Source: an uncultured Bacteroidales bacterium (GTDB taxonomy: Bacteria > Bacteroidota > Bacteroidia > Bacteroidales > UBA932). From it: a stretch of 45,054 nucleotides of DNA. The stretch is taken from positions 1-45,054 of the forward strand of contig CALUPK010000015.1 of assembly GCA_944322575.1 (NCBI GenBank), in the 5' to 3' direction. The notes beneath the pieces were generated by a model. It had not been told where the DNA came from and searched no databases. It saw only the letters and a program-made list of their open reading frames with translations. Positions 24,993-32,828 of this stretch are shown here, one piece after another (the first letter of the stretch is position 1; every line of letters begins with the position of its first letter). Both the position numbers and the translations under genes were made by a program.

Positions 24993-25660
24993 TTTCCTTC
25001 CAGTCTGTTAACCATAGGGATGAGGATTGAGTTCTCGATCAGGGTATGCTTCTCCAGGTCGGCTTCTAAGGTGCAGAGCCTCGAGAGGGCCTTGATGGCG
25101 GTGACCGTGTCGCACACCGGGGGCAGGTACTTCATGACGATGTTCCTCAGGTCGTTGAGCTTCTCATCTATGTTGTTGTGGTTCTCTTCAAATGTCTCCA
25201 TGCTGTAGCCCTCGACCCTCTGTCCGCCGGCCACCGAGCGCACGTAGGGGAAGACGATGTCCTCCTCGTAGGCGAAGTGGTTCTCCACTTCCTCCCGGTA
25301 CCCGTCGAAGAAGCGCATGATCACGTCCCGCTGCATCGGGGTACAGGGGCGGAGCAGGTCCTCGAAGATGCGGCTCAGGTCCTGAATCTCATGGTCGAGG
25401 TAGTAGGAGTGCGAGGCGTGGAGGTATCTGACCAGGTCAATGGCCGAGGCGGCGGTCATCATCTCCGTCGTGGGGACGTAGCCCTCGGTGGCATACACGT
25501 TGGCTATGAGGAGGAAGGTGTCGCAGTTGACCCCACTCTCGCGGCAGGTCTCCTCGACGGTCTTTTCCCCGAAGCCCAGCTTGATGCCTAAGCGGTAGAT
25601 GACGGTCAGCAGTCGGTAGTCGGCGCCGATGAGGTCGGCCATTTTCATATTCTTTCTCAT
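24983..25660 (-). CDS. Hemerythrin-domain protein, RIC/YtfE-like
   Basis: 225 residues. Residues 1-60 resemble the N-terminal domain of RIC/ScdA proteins (ADLIGADYRLLTVIYRLGIKLGFGEKTVEETC), without the usual adjacent Cys pair. Residues 75-220 are a hemerythrin bundle with candidate di-iron ligands His81/His84, His128, Glu132, His161, His205 and Glu209. Such proteins repair iron-sulfur centres or sense O2/NO. Overlap with a LuxR-type regulator suggests a sensory pair. Start: ATG at 25660, 16 nt after the -7 box; ATGs at 25648 and 25642 are alternatives. Confidence 0.85.
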   Translation of the reverse strand: MRKNMKMADLIGADYRLLTVIYRLGIKLGFGEKTVEETCRESGVNCDTFLLIANVYATEGYVPTTEMMTAASAIDLVRYLHASHSYYLDHEIQDLSRIFEDLLRPCTPMQRDVIMRFFDGYREEVENHFAYEEDIVFPYVRSVAGGQRVEGYSMETFEENHNNIDEKLNDLRNIVMKYLPPVCDTVTAIKALSRLCTLEADLEKHTLIENSILIPMVNRLEGKCQ

Positions 25661-25676
25661 TGTGCAGTATTTTCCA

Positions 25677-25684
25677 CAAATATA
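25677..25684 (-). promoter_or_regulatory. -7 box (TATATTTG) before the hemerythrin gene
   Basis: Exact consensus on the minus strand, 16 nt before the ATG at 25660. No TTG at the usual distance. Confidence 0.55.
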
Positions 25685-25710
25685 GTGATTTCATTTCATC
25701 CTAAAAGAGA

Positions 25711-25749
25711 ACGGACCCCGGGGCCTGTCGCAGGTGCTGTGGGGTCCGT
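25711..25749. repeat. Inverted repeat, 9-bp arms
   Basis: Arms ACGGACCCC and GGGGTCCGT (25711-25719, 25741-25749) with a 21-nt centre containing a smaller CCTG-TCG-CAGG hairpin. It has no clear T run, so it is probably not a terminator. It lies 27 bp upstream of the hemerythrin -7 box and might be an operator. Confidence 0.45.
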
Positions 25750-25976
25750 GACTTTCCAAACTTATGAGTAATTAAGCAAAGATTGAAATAACAACACTAC
25801 ATTATGGATATAACGGGTGCAAAGGTACTGTCCTTACTCTTTCCGGTCAATCCTAATAAATAGGTATTTGCCTTAGCGACCTTCCCACATTGTAGGTATT
25901 CGGGAGTTCAGGGCCCTTACTCCCCTTGCTCCACCTTCTCGATTCTTCTGCCCCCCTCTCCCTTCCCCGTGCGATT

Positions 25977-26163
25977 ATTCTCACGTTGCTTTTTAGTTGT
26001 GATGTATATGTTTGATTATCAGCAATATCTAAAAGAGGCGATTTGTTAAGTGTCCTGTTTTTTGCCCAAAATCGCTTATTTTAGCGCCATTTAAAAAGTC
26101 TTTTATTTGCTAAATCACATAGTAAGAGCAAGTTGTGTCGCAACTAAAAAGCAACGTGAGAAT
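25977..26163. repeat. Left RAYT-associated element: 23-bp inverted ends
   Basis: The 23 bases at 25977-25999 are repeated in reverse complement at 26141-26163 without mismatch. Core: CACGTTGCTTTTTAGTTG. Between the ends lies a 22-base motif (26046-26067, TTAAGTG...GTTTTTTGCCC) that recurs in opposite orientation in the right element. Two further copies of the core lie on the far side of the transposase gene, which is why I read this as a REP/BIME-like unit. Confidence 0.85.
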
Positions 26164-26275
26164 GGTTGGTGCAAGGGTGACAGAAGAGAATGGCCGGCCA
26201 ATGGTTGCTGATGAGCCGGCGCAGTGGTGGCTGAGATGTGTTGCTGAGCATGGACGCTGAGAAAAGAAGCCTGAC

Positions 26276-26300
26276 GGGAGGCGGGTTTCCCGGCCCCTCC
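26276..26300 (-). terminator. Possible terminator after the RAYT gene
   Basis: GC-rich hairpin with bulge (GGGAGGCGGG / CCCGGCCCCTCC, 3-nt loop). On the minus strand GTCAGGCTTCTTTTCTC follows, a weak T-rich tail. It lies 28 nt after the RAYT stop. Confidence 0.4.
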
Positions 26301-26327
26301 TGGTATGGGTGCTGTAGTGCTGTCGGG

Positions 26328-27278
26328 TCAGCGGATGACGTTGGGCATAGCATGCAGTCCGAGGCAGCGCAGTATCTGCTCGTCCCGTACATGGAATTTC
26401 CGCTGCACTGCATTTATTACTGACGGCAGTTGTCCGGAGTCAAGCATTGTGTAGGACGGTATGCCTATTTCCGGAAGCAGGACGCGGTCTATATATCCGC
26501 ACACTTCCATGTCGGTGATACGCAGCCGCCAGGCTCCTCTTTCATAGGCTCTCATATCCTCGATTTCAGACTCGAAACCGGGCTCGGCTCCAGTCAGGGT
26601 GATAATCTCGCCCTGAGGGTACTTCTTTATCTGTTCGCGTTCCCAATCCTCAGTGTTCCAGCGGTTCAGCTGATGAATGAAACTTCTCTCCGTCCTATAC
26701 AGATACTCAGTCCTTCCTGCATTGACGAAATATCTGAGCGGTATCCTGCCGTTTTCTTCCAGGTCGTAGTAGACGTATCCGGTGCCTTTCTTTATTTTGA
26801 GCCTGCCGTGTCCTGAGCAGGAGTTGCTGATTCCAGACAGCAGAATTCCATTGTCTCCGTCCCTGAAGTATGAGGCGATAGAGGAGTGCGGGTATCTGAA
26901 GGCGGTTTCAGCAACTCCATGGTGGACAGGATTCCGCAGAATGTAGCTGAGAAGTACACGTTGGCGGAGGTATCCCGTTACAGGCCGGCAATATGTGTCG
27001 CTTTCGAACAGGATACCTCGGCGTCTGTATTTTGAGTTGAAATGCTTGGTATAAGTGATCTTGAGAATCTTGATAAAGTCATCGGGACAGGTGCAGACCA
27101 GCGCGATGTGGCAGTGTGTGGACATTACCGCGTAGGCCAGCAATGTTATGCATGTCTTGAGAACGGTCAACGCAATGCTGTTCTCCAATGCCGTGTAGTC
27201 GTGATCGTCCCTGCATATCACATTCGGAGTACCGGAAGACAGGACCAGATGGTACATCTTTTCGCTCGCCTCTTTCAT
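26328..27278 (-). CDS. REP-associated tyrosine transposase (RAYT, HUH Y1 family)
   Basis: 316 residues, full length. The HUH motif is STHCHIALV (His55, Cys56, His57), followed by YTKHFNSKYRRRGILFESDTY and the catalytic-Tyr helix LLSYILRNPVHHGV (Tyr112). The C-terminal half is helical and charged; a comparable region is present in the remnant at 43214-43885. RAYTs are single-copy, domesticated relatives of IS200/IS605 that process REP hairpins. Start is uncertain: ATG at 27278, or at 27257 (MYHLVLSSG), which matches the usual N terminus better. It is bracketed by repeat pairs at 25977-26163 and 27451-27626. Confidence 0.9.
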   Translation of the reverse strand: MKEASEKMYHLVLSSGTPNVICRDDHDYTALENSIALTVLKTCITLLAYAVMSTHCHIALVCTCPDDFIKILKITYTKHFNSKYRRRGILFESDTYCRPVTGYLRQRVLLSYILRNPVHHGVAETAFRYPHSSIASYFRDGDNGILLSGISNSCSGHGRLKIKKGTGYVYYDLEENGRIPLRYFVNAGRTEYLYRTERSFIHQLNRWNTEDWEREQIKKYPQGEIITLTGAEPGFESEIEDMRAYERGAWRLRITDMEVCGYIDRVLLPEIGIPSYTMLDSGQLPSVINAVQRKFHVRDEQILRCLGLHAMPNVIR

Positions 27279-27342
27279 ACTGCTTCATTTTGATGTTTGT
27301 GCTGCGAATTACGGAAATCAATCCGAGATAATCAAGAGGCGG

Positions 27343-27358
27343 GGTAAATTAATTTACC
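27343..27358. repeat. 16-bp perfect palindrome upstream of RAYT
   Basis: GGTAAATTAATTTACC, 65 bp before the RAYT ATG. Could be an operator for the transposase gene or a part of the element; nothing decides. Confidence 0.6.
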
Positions 27359-27450
27359 GCAGTGGCAAAATAAGGTTGGGAATACTTGGAAGTAAGTGAC
27401 GGGTGAGGAAAGGAAAGACGGAGAAAAGGAGGCAAAGGGAGGCTAAACTT

Positions 27451-27626
27451 CACGTTACCTTTTAGTTGAAATGCAAATTGCTTAAAATGAGGACGTTGCA
27501 ATAATGTAAAATTCTACATGAGGTGAAAAGGGGTGGTTTAGGGCAAAAAACTGCTCACTTAAAATTCTTGCAAAAGGGTAAATGCTTTGTAATCAAGAAT
27601 GTATGATGCAACTAAAAAGCAACGTG
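27451..27626. repeat. Right RAYT-associated element: inverted 18-bp ends
   Basis: The left end at 27451-27468 is the same 18-bp core with two changes (CACGTTACCTTTTAGTTG); the right end at 27609-27626 is an exact reverse complement of the core. The inner motif GGGCAAAAAAC...CACTTAA (27541-27562) is the reverse complement of the one at 26046-26067, differing at about 3 of 22 positions. An ATTCTTG/CAAGAAT inverted pair lies inside (27564-27600). Confidence 0.8.
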
Positions 27627-27759
27627 GAATTGGGACATTCATCATTAAGGGCCTTGAAGGGCCATGAGGGCCATGCTGTAATGCTGCAATGAAGGAAAGC
27701 CATGCAGTGCCGGACGGTGACCCCGGTCGTGGTGTAGGTCGTGCGGTGCTGCTCCGGTG

Positions 27760-30285
27760 TCAGAGCAGCAGGAGGGCGGTGCGGTAGACGATGAAGGCGA
27801 CAATCCAGGCGAGGACGATGGTGTAGACGGCGGAGATGACGGCCCATTTCCAGCCGCCGCTCTCGTTCTTGATGGCTACGAAGGTGGCGATGCAGGGGAA
27901 GTAGAGCAGGACGAAGACCATGAAGGCCAGGGCTGCGGCCGGGGTGGTGGTCCGGGCCAGGACATTCTGCAGCATGGTGTCGCCGGAGACGTTTTCGGTT
28001 TCAGACCCGGCTGTCGCAGGAGCAGTCACGTCGGCGGTTTGGGATGATACGGTACCGGCAGATGCTGTTCCGGGATCGCCTGCGGCTGAGGGGAAGCGCT
28101 CCTGCTCACCGCTGTAGAGTACGCCCATGGTGCTGACCACAAGTTCTTTCGCGGCTACGCCGGAGATGATGCCGACGCCCATCTTCCAGTCGAAGCCGAG
28201 GGGCTCGAGGACGGGCTCGATAGCCTTCCCGATCATGCCGATGTAGGAGTTCTCCTGCTGCTCGGCGGGGGTGGCATAGCGGTCGTGATGTGGGAAGTAG
28301 CCGAGGAACCAGATGATGATCGAGGCTACGAGGATGATGCCGGCCATCTTGTGCAGGTACTGCTTGCCCTTCTCCCAGGTGTGGCGGAAGACGGACTTGG
28401 AGGTCGGGACGCGGTAGGGCGGCAGCTCCATGACGAAGGGCAGGTTGTCGTCCTTGATGAAGCGGCTCATCACCTTGGCCGAGATGATGGCCATGATGAT
28501 GCCGAGGGCGTAGAGGCCGAGGAGTACGAGCGAGCCGTTGCGGGGGAAGAAGGCCCCGGCCACGAGGATGTACACGGGCAGGCGGCCGGCGCAGGACATC
28601 ATGGGGATGATGAGCATGGTGACTAAGCGGCTCTTGTGGTTCTCGATGGTGCGGGTGGCCATGATGGCGGGCACGTTGCAGCCGAAGCCCATGATCATGG
28701 GGATGAACGACTTGCCGTGCAGACCTATCTTGTGCATGAGCTTGTCCATGATGAATGCGGCGCGGGCCATGTATCCGGAGTCCTCTAAAAGGGAGATGAA
28801 CAGATAGAGTATCAGGATGTTGGGCAGGAATACCAGCACGCTGCCCACTCCTCCGATGATGCCGTCCACTACCAGGTCCTTCAGCATGCCCTCCGGCATG
28901 GTGGTGGCCACGAAGGCCCCGAATTTCTCCACTATCCACTCAATCCAGGTCATCGGATATTCTCCCAGACGGAAGGTGGCCTCGAAGATGATGTACAGCA
29001 GCAGGATGAATATCGGGAAGGCGGCCCAGCGGTTGGTGACCACGGCGTCTATCTTGTCGGTAATGGTATGCTTTTTCCGTACCTGTCCGGGAGTGTAGGT
29101 CTCCTTGAGGGCGCCCTGGACGAAGGCGTATTTGGCGTCTACGATGGCGGCCTCGGCACTGGTGCCTCCGAGCAGTCCCTCTATGCGCCTGTTCTCCTCG
29201 AAGCGGGCTGCGATGATCTCGTCGTGGTTGGGCAGGGCCTCGACTATGGCCTCCACATCGGAATCGTTCTCGAGGTACTTGATGGCTAACCAGCGGGTGG
29301 AATAGTGGGTGCGTATGTCGTCGTTTTTCTGAATCAGCAGCTTGATGCGGTCGATGCTGTTCTCTAACTCCTGTCCGTGGTTGATGTGGATGTGGCGGGA
29401 CAGGGCCGGGTCGTTGTGCTCGTATATCTGGATGACGGTGTCGAACAGCCTGTCGATGCCCTGCCCGCTGCGGCTGACGGTGGGAACCACCGGCATACCG
29501 AGCAGATGTCCGAGGGTGACGGTGTCGAGCTTGTCCCCGCGGGCCTCCAGCTCGTCGTACATGTTCATGGCCATGACCACGCGGAGGTTCATGTCGATGA
29601 TCTGGGCCGTCAGGTAGAGGTTGCGCTCGAGGTTGGAGGCGTCCACCACATTGATGACCACGTCGGGAATATTGTCAATCAGATTCTTGCGGACGTACAG
29701 CTCCTCAGGGCTGTAGGCTGAGAGGGAGTAGGTGCCCGGCAGGTCGACGAGGACAAAATGGTAGCCCTTGTATTCGAACCGCCCTTCCTTGGCATCGACG
29801 GTCACTCCGCTGTAGTTGCCGACCCTCTCGTGGGAGCCGGAGGCAATGTTGAACAGGGATGTCTTGCCGCAGTTGGGATTGCCCACGAGGGCGACCCGGA
29901 CCGTATGACGGCGCTCCTCCGCGAGCTGCCGCATCCTCCGGTCGAGGTCCTCTGCATCGGAGCAGTCCGGTTCGCGGCTGCTCAGTCCGGGGGTGCCGGC
30001 AGAATTCCGGGATGCCTCCGGCTCTGCGGCATTGTCCTGAGATGCCTGGGCCTTGGCCTCGCTCTCGCTGATGACCTCTATCTCGCGGGCCTCGTCCCTG
30101 CGGAGCGATATCTTGTATCCTATGATCTCGTATTCTATGGGGTCCCTGAGAGGGGCGTTGAGCACCACCCTGACCTCCTTTCCCTTGATGAACCCCATCT
30201 CGGTGATTCTCTTGCGGAAGGAGCCGTGTCCGCTCACTTTGACGATAATACCTCTTTCACCTGTTTTCAGATCCGAAAGTTTCAT
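27760..30285 (-). CDS. feoB: Ferrous iron transporter, FeoA-FeoB fusion
   Basis: 841 residues. FeoA (SH3-like) domain at 1-75 (LKTGERGIIVKVSGHGSFRKRITEMGF), a hydrophilic linker of about 50 residues, then the G domain with P-loop GNPNCGKTS (135-143), YSGVTVD (switch I), DLPGTYSL (181-188) and NMYDEL (G4). The membrane part has two Gate motifs and the FeoB core (FIPMIMGFGCNVPAIMATRTI, MPMMSCAGRLPVYILVAGAFF-like). The C-terminal end is hydrophobic. A fused FeoA is usual in Bacteroidales. Its own promoter is at 30311-30341. The right RAYT element is about 130 nt beyond its stop. Confidence 0.96.
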   Translation of the reverse strand: MKLSDLKTGERGIIVKVSGHGSFRKRITEMGFIKGKEVRVVLNAPLRDPIEYEIIGYKISLRRDEAREIEVISESEAKAQASQDNAAEPEASRNSAGTPGLSSREPDCSDAEDLDRRMRQLAEERRHTVRVALVGNPNCGKTSLFNIASGSHERVGNYSGVTVDAKEGRFEYKGYHFVLVDLPGTYSLSAYSPEELYVRKNLIDNIPDVVINVVDASNLERNLYLTAQIIDMNLRVVMAMNMYDELEARGDKLDTVTLGHLLGMPVVPTVSRSGQGIDRLFDTVIQIYEHNDPALSRHIHINHGQELENSIDRIKLLIQKNDDIRTHYSTRWLAIKYLENDSDVEAIVEALPNHDEIIAARFEENRRIEGLLGGTSAEAAIVDAKYAFVQGALKETYTPGQVRKKHTITDKIDAVVTNRWAAFPIFILLLYIIFEATFRLGEYPMTWIEWIVEKFGAFVATTMPEGMLKDLVVDGIIGGVGSVLVFLPNILILYLFISLLEDSGYMARAAFIMDKLMHKIGLHGKSFIPMIMGFGCNVPAIMATRTIENHKSRLVTMLIIPMMSCAGRLPVYILVAGAFFPRNGSLVLLGLYALGIIMAIISAKVMSRFIKDDNLPFVMELPPYRVPTSKSVFRHTWEKGKQYLHKMAGIILVASIIIWFLGYFPHHDRYATPAEQQENSYIGMIGKAIEPVLEPLGFDWKMGVGIISGVAAKELVVSTMGVLYSGEQERFPSAAGDPGTASAGTVSSQTADVTAPATAGSETENVSGDTMLQNVLARTTTPAAALAFMVFVLLYFPCIATFVAIKNESGGWKWAVISAVYTIVLAWIVAFIVYRTALLLL

Positions 30286-30310
30286 GCTGCAAATGGTCTC
30301 TAAATCCGAG

Positions 30311-30341
30311 CAAAAATACCACTCTTTCCTGACAGAGACAA
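30311..30341 (-). promoter_or_regulatory. feoB promoter: TTG - 20 bp - TATTTTTG
   Basis: Minus strand: TTG at 30339-30341, 20-bp spacer, TATTTTTG at 30311-30318. An inverted repeat AATACC-8-GGTATT (30340-30359) overlaps the -33 element and is a candidate operator, for instance for an iron-responsive repressor (inference). Confidence 0.75.
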
Positions 30342-30376
30342 TACCAACTATTAGGTATTTTTACCCGGCACCGGAC

Positions 30377-30418
30377 AAAAAAGAAGGGAGGCCGGCGAAT
30401 CACTTCGCAGCCTCCCGT
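30377..30418 (-). terminator. Terminator after the surface lipoprotein gene
   Basis: Two-step stem GGGAGGC and GCGAA closed by TCAC (30386-30416), followed on the minus strand by TTCTTTTTT. The lipoprotein stop lies about 40 nt upstream of the hairpin. Confidence 0.88.
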
Positions 30419-30455
30419 GAAAAACAGGTATGACAGCTTCGAAAAGCAGTTTGGG

Positions 30456-32789
30456 TTATCTGGTCCAGCCTGCCATCCAGTTGCTGTCGGCGGAGATGGC
30501 TCCGGCGAAGGAGGCAGACTCGAAGAATGAGTCGATGGTGCTGGCGTCAAGGTCTCCGGCAATGGTTCCGAAGAAGTTGTCGGTCAGGCTGAAGGTGTAG
30601 TCCACCTGGTTGTGGTTGGCCTCGGCGAGGAACATGTCCTGGGTGTAGAGGATATTGTCGCTGTCGCTGGATACTCCGTTGGAAAGATATACGTGCTTGA
30701 GTACGGAGGTACCGTCAACGAGAGCCTCCTCAGTGTGGGCGGTCTCTGTAGTCAGGGCGCGGGGCTTGCCGGTTACGATGGCGTTGTAGAGCTCGACCTC
30801 GGTGCCGGCGCGGAGACGGATACCGCGTTTGTTCTCATCGGAGTTGTTGCCAACGAGGGTTACGTTTGCAAGAACGGGGTGGGAGATGGGTGCGGCTACC
30901 TCATCGTTGTCGTTGTTGTCGCACTCCATGAGGGCGTCGCACTCAGCGGAGATCTGGTAGGCTACCATGAACTGGCCCTTTCCGCTCCATCCCTCAGTCC
31001 AGTCGAAGGAGTCGTCGGTGTTGTCGGTGGATACGAGGTATCTAACGTTCACTGTGCCGCCGAACCACTCGAATCCGTCGTCAGAGCCGCCGTAGGCCTG
31101 GAGATGGTCCACAGTGGTGCCGTCACCCACGCCGTAGAAGGTGAAGCCGTTGGCCTCTTTCTCCTCGGAGAAGGCGTATCCGCCGTACTCTACGCGGACG
31201 TACTGGAGGATACCGGAGTTGTCGTGAGGCTCGTTTCCGCCGTAGGAGGCGTCACCGATCTCGGACTTGGCACCGGCACCGGCATTGATGGGGGCCTTGC
31301 CGCAGATGTGGATACCGCCCCATGCACCGGCTTCCTGCCTCTGGGCTGTCATCACGATGGGAGCGTCGGCTGTACCGCGGGCGTCGATCATGGCACCCTG
31401 CTCAATGAGGAGATAGTCTACGATGTCGTCGTCCTGGGCTGTGATTACAGTACCGGGTTCAATGGTCAGAGTGGCTCCTTCCTTTACATGAAGGCCTCCG
31501 ATAAGGATGTAATTGACACCTGCCCTGAGGGTCATGTCCTCGGTGATGTCGCCTTCGAGCTCTACAGTGGCGGTGCCTGTGCTGCCGCCGTCAGCGGAGA
31601 GGGCCCAGCCGCTGGTCCAGTCGTTGCCGGAGGGGAGGGCGCCCACGTATGCTGCGTTGTCGAAGAAGGAGTCGAGGGAGGAGGCGTCGAGACCGCCGTC
31701 AATGGTGCCCATGATATTGTTTGTCAGAGAGAAGGAATATCCTACCTCGTTGTGGTTGTCGTTGGCCAGGAAGTCGTTCTGGTCGTAGAGGACAGTCTCG
31801 CTGTCGCTGGAGACACCGGAGGAGAGGTATACGTACTGGAGCTTGGAGGTGCCGTCGGCGAGGGCCTTCTCGGTGCCTTCGGTCTCAGTGGTCAGAGCGC
31901 GGCCCTTGCCGGTTACGATGGCGTTGTATATCTCGGCCTGTGTGCCGGCGCGGAGACGTACACCGCGTCCGTCAGCTCCGTTGCCCACGAGGGTGACGTT
32001 GGAGAGAATGGGGTGGGAGATGGGCTCGGCATAGTTGTCATTGTCGTTGTTGTCAGCCTCGATGAGAGCGTCGCACTCGTCGGAGATCTGCTGGGCGATC
32101 ATATACTGGCCCTTTCCGCACCAACCCTCTGTCCAGTCGAAGGAGTCGTCGGTGTTGTTGGTGGAGATCAGGTATTTCACGTTTACAGTACCGCCGAACC
32201 ACTCGAATCCGTCGTCAGAGCCGTTGATGGCCTGGAGGTGGTCCACTGTGGTGCCGTCGCCCACACCGTAGAATGTGAAGCCGTTGGCCTCTTTCTCCTC
32301 GGAGAAGGCATATCCGCCGTACTCTACGCGGACGTACTGGAGGATACCGGAGTTGTCGTGAGGCTCGTTTCCGCCGTAGGAGGCGTCACCGATCTCGGAC
32401 TTGGCGTCAGTACCGGCGTTGATGGGGGCCTTGCCGCAGATGTGGAGGCCGCCCCATGCACCGGCTTCCTTACGGGTGGAGGTCATCACGATGGGAGCGC
32501 TTGCGGTACCGCGGGCGTCAATCATTGCGCCCTGCTCTATGAGGATGTAGTCTACCTGGTCGTCATCCTGGGCTACGATGGTCACACCGGGCTCGATGGT
32601 CAGAGTGGCGCCGGCCTTTACATGGAGGCCTCCGGTGAGGGTGTAGGTCTGACCCTCTTCGAGGATGCGGTTCTCGGTGATGTCGCCGATGAGGTCCACC
32701 TCAGGGTCAATGATCTGGGGATTTTTCTCTTCGCAGGATACAGCCATCATAGCTGCTCCGAGGGCGAGAATGAAAAGTTTTTTGTTCAT
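30456..32789 (-). CDS. Surface lipoprotein with two tandem copies of a beta-helix-like unit
   Basis: 777 residues with a lipoprotein signal (MMAVSC, Cys19). The body is two copies of a unit of about 370 residues, starting near residues 31 and 409. Each begins LIGDITEN / LEGDITED, GGLHVKxGATLTIEPG, then IEQGAMIDARGTAxAPIVMT, GGNEPHDNSGILQYVRVEYGG and HPxLxNVTLVGN, a pattern typical of right-handed parallel beta-helix or repeat-rich surface proteins. The copies are nearly identical over at least 126 bp (31147-31272 and 32281-32406, one mismatch). The gene is 39 nt after the TonB receptor gene and probably encodes its surface partner. Substrate unknown; no SusD family hallmark is seen. Confidence 0.85.
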   Translation of the reverse strand: MNKKLFILALGAAMMAVSCEEKNPQIIDPEVDLIGDITENRILEEGQTYTLTGGLHVKAGATLTIEPGVTIVAQDDDQVDYILIEQGAMIDARGTASAPIVMTSTRKEAGAWGGLHICGKAPINAGTDAKSEIGDASYGGNEPHDNSGILQYVRVEYGGYAFSEEKEANGFTFYGVGDGTTVDHLQAINGSDDGFEWFGGTVNVKYLISTNNTDDSFDWTEGWCGKGQYMIAQQISDECDALIEADNNDNDNYAEPISHPILSNVTLVGNGADGRGVRLRAGTQAEIYNAIVTGKGRALTTETEGTEKALADGTSKLQYVYLSSGVSSDSETVLYDQNDFLANDNHNEVGYSFSLTNNIMGTIDGGLDASSLDSFFDNAAYVGALPSGNDWTSGWALSADGGSTGTATVELEGDITEDMTLRAGVNYILIGGLHVKEGATLTIEPGTVITAQDDDIVDYLLIEQGAMIDARGTADAPIVMTAQRQEAGAWGGIHICGKAPINAGAGAKSEIGDASYGGNEPHDNSGILQYVRVEYGGYAFSEEKEANGFTFYGVGDGTTVDHLQAYGGSDDGFEWFGGTVNVRYLVSTDNTDDSFDWTEGWSGKGQFMVAYQISAECDALMECDNNDNDEVAAPISHPVLANVTLVGNNSDENKRGIRLRAGTEVELYNAIVTGKPRALTTETAHTEEALVDGTSVLKHVYLSNGVSSDSDNILYTQDMFLAEANHNQVDYTFSLTDNFFGTIAGDLDASTIDSFFESASFAGAISADSNWMAGWTR
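31147..31272 (-). repeat. Near-identical segment shared with 32281-32406
   Basis: 126-bp stretch that occurs again 1134 bp (378 codons) upstream in the gene with one mismatch. Third positions are conserved too, which points to recent duplication or gene conversion rather than purifying selection only. Confidence 0.8.
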
Positions 32790-32828
32790 TTTTAAAAGAT
32801 TTAGAAATGTTTATAATTTTTAATTTTT

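Larger units (their letters stand above)
25750..26327. other. Gene-free stretch holding the left RAYT-associated element
   Basis: No coding sequence seen. 25919-25969 is a pyrimidine-rich tract on the plus strand. The inverted pair at 25977-26163 and a GC-rich hairpin at 26276-26300 (see separate entries) are the recognisable structures. The remaining sequence is AT-rich. Confidence 0.5.
27279..27759. other. Gene-free stretch holding the right RAYT-associated element
   Basis: No coding sequence seen. It contains a 16-bp palindrome (27343-27358), a purine-rich tract (about 27400-27445), the right repeat pair (27451-27626) and, next to the feoB stop, a short GC-rich stretch with GGGCC/GGCCC pieces. 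Confidence 0.5.

Noticed and set aside
30340-30359. AATACC-8-GGTATT hairpin as a terminator
   Set aside because: Stem is short and AT-rich, and no upstream plus-strand gene needs it; kept only as a possible operator in the feoB promoter entry.
30612-32795. 727-codon open frame on the plus strand opposite the surface lipoprotein gene
   Set aside because: It is the antisense shadow of a repetitive, GC-biased gene; its hydrophobic Gly/Val composition and lack of any motif or promoter argue against it.
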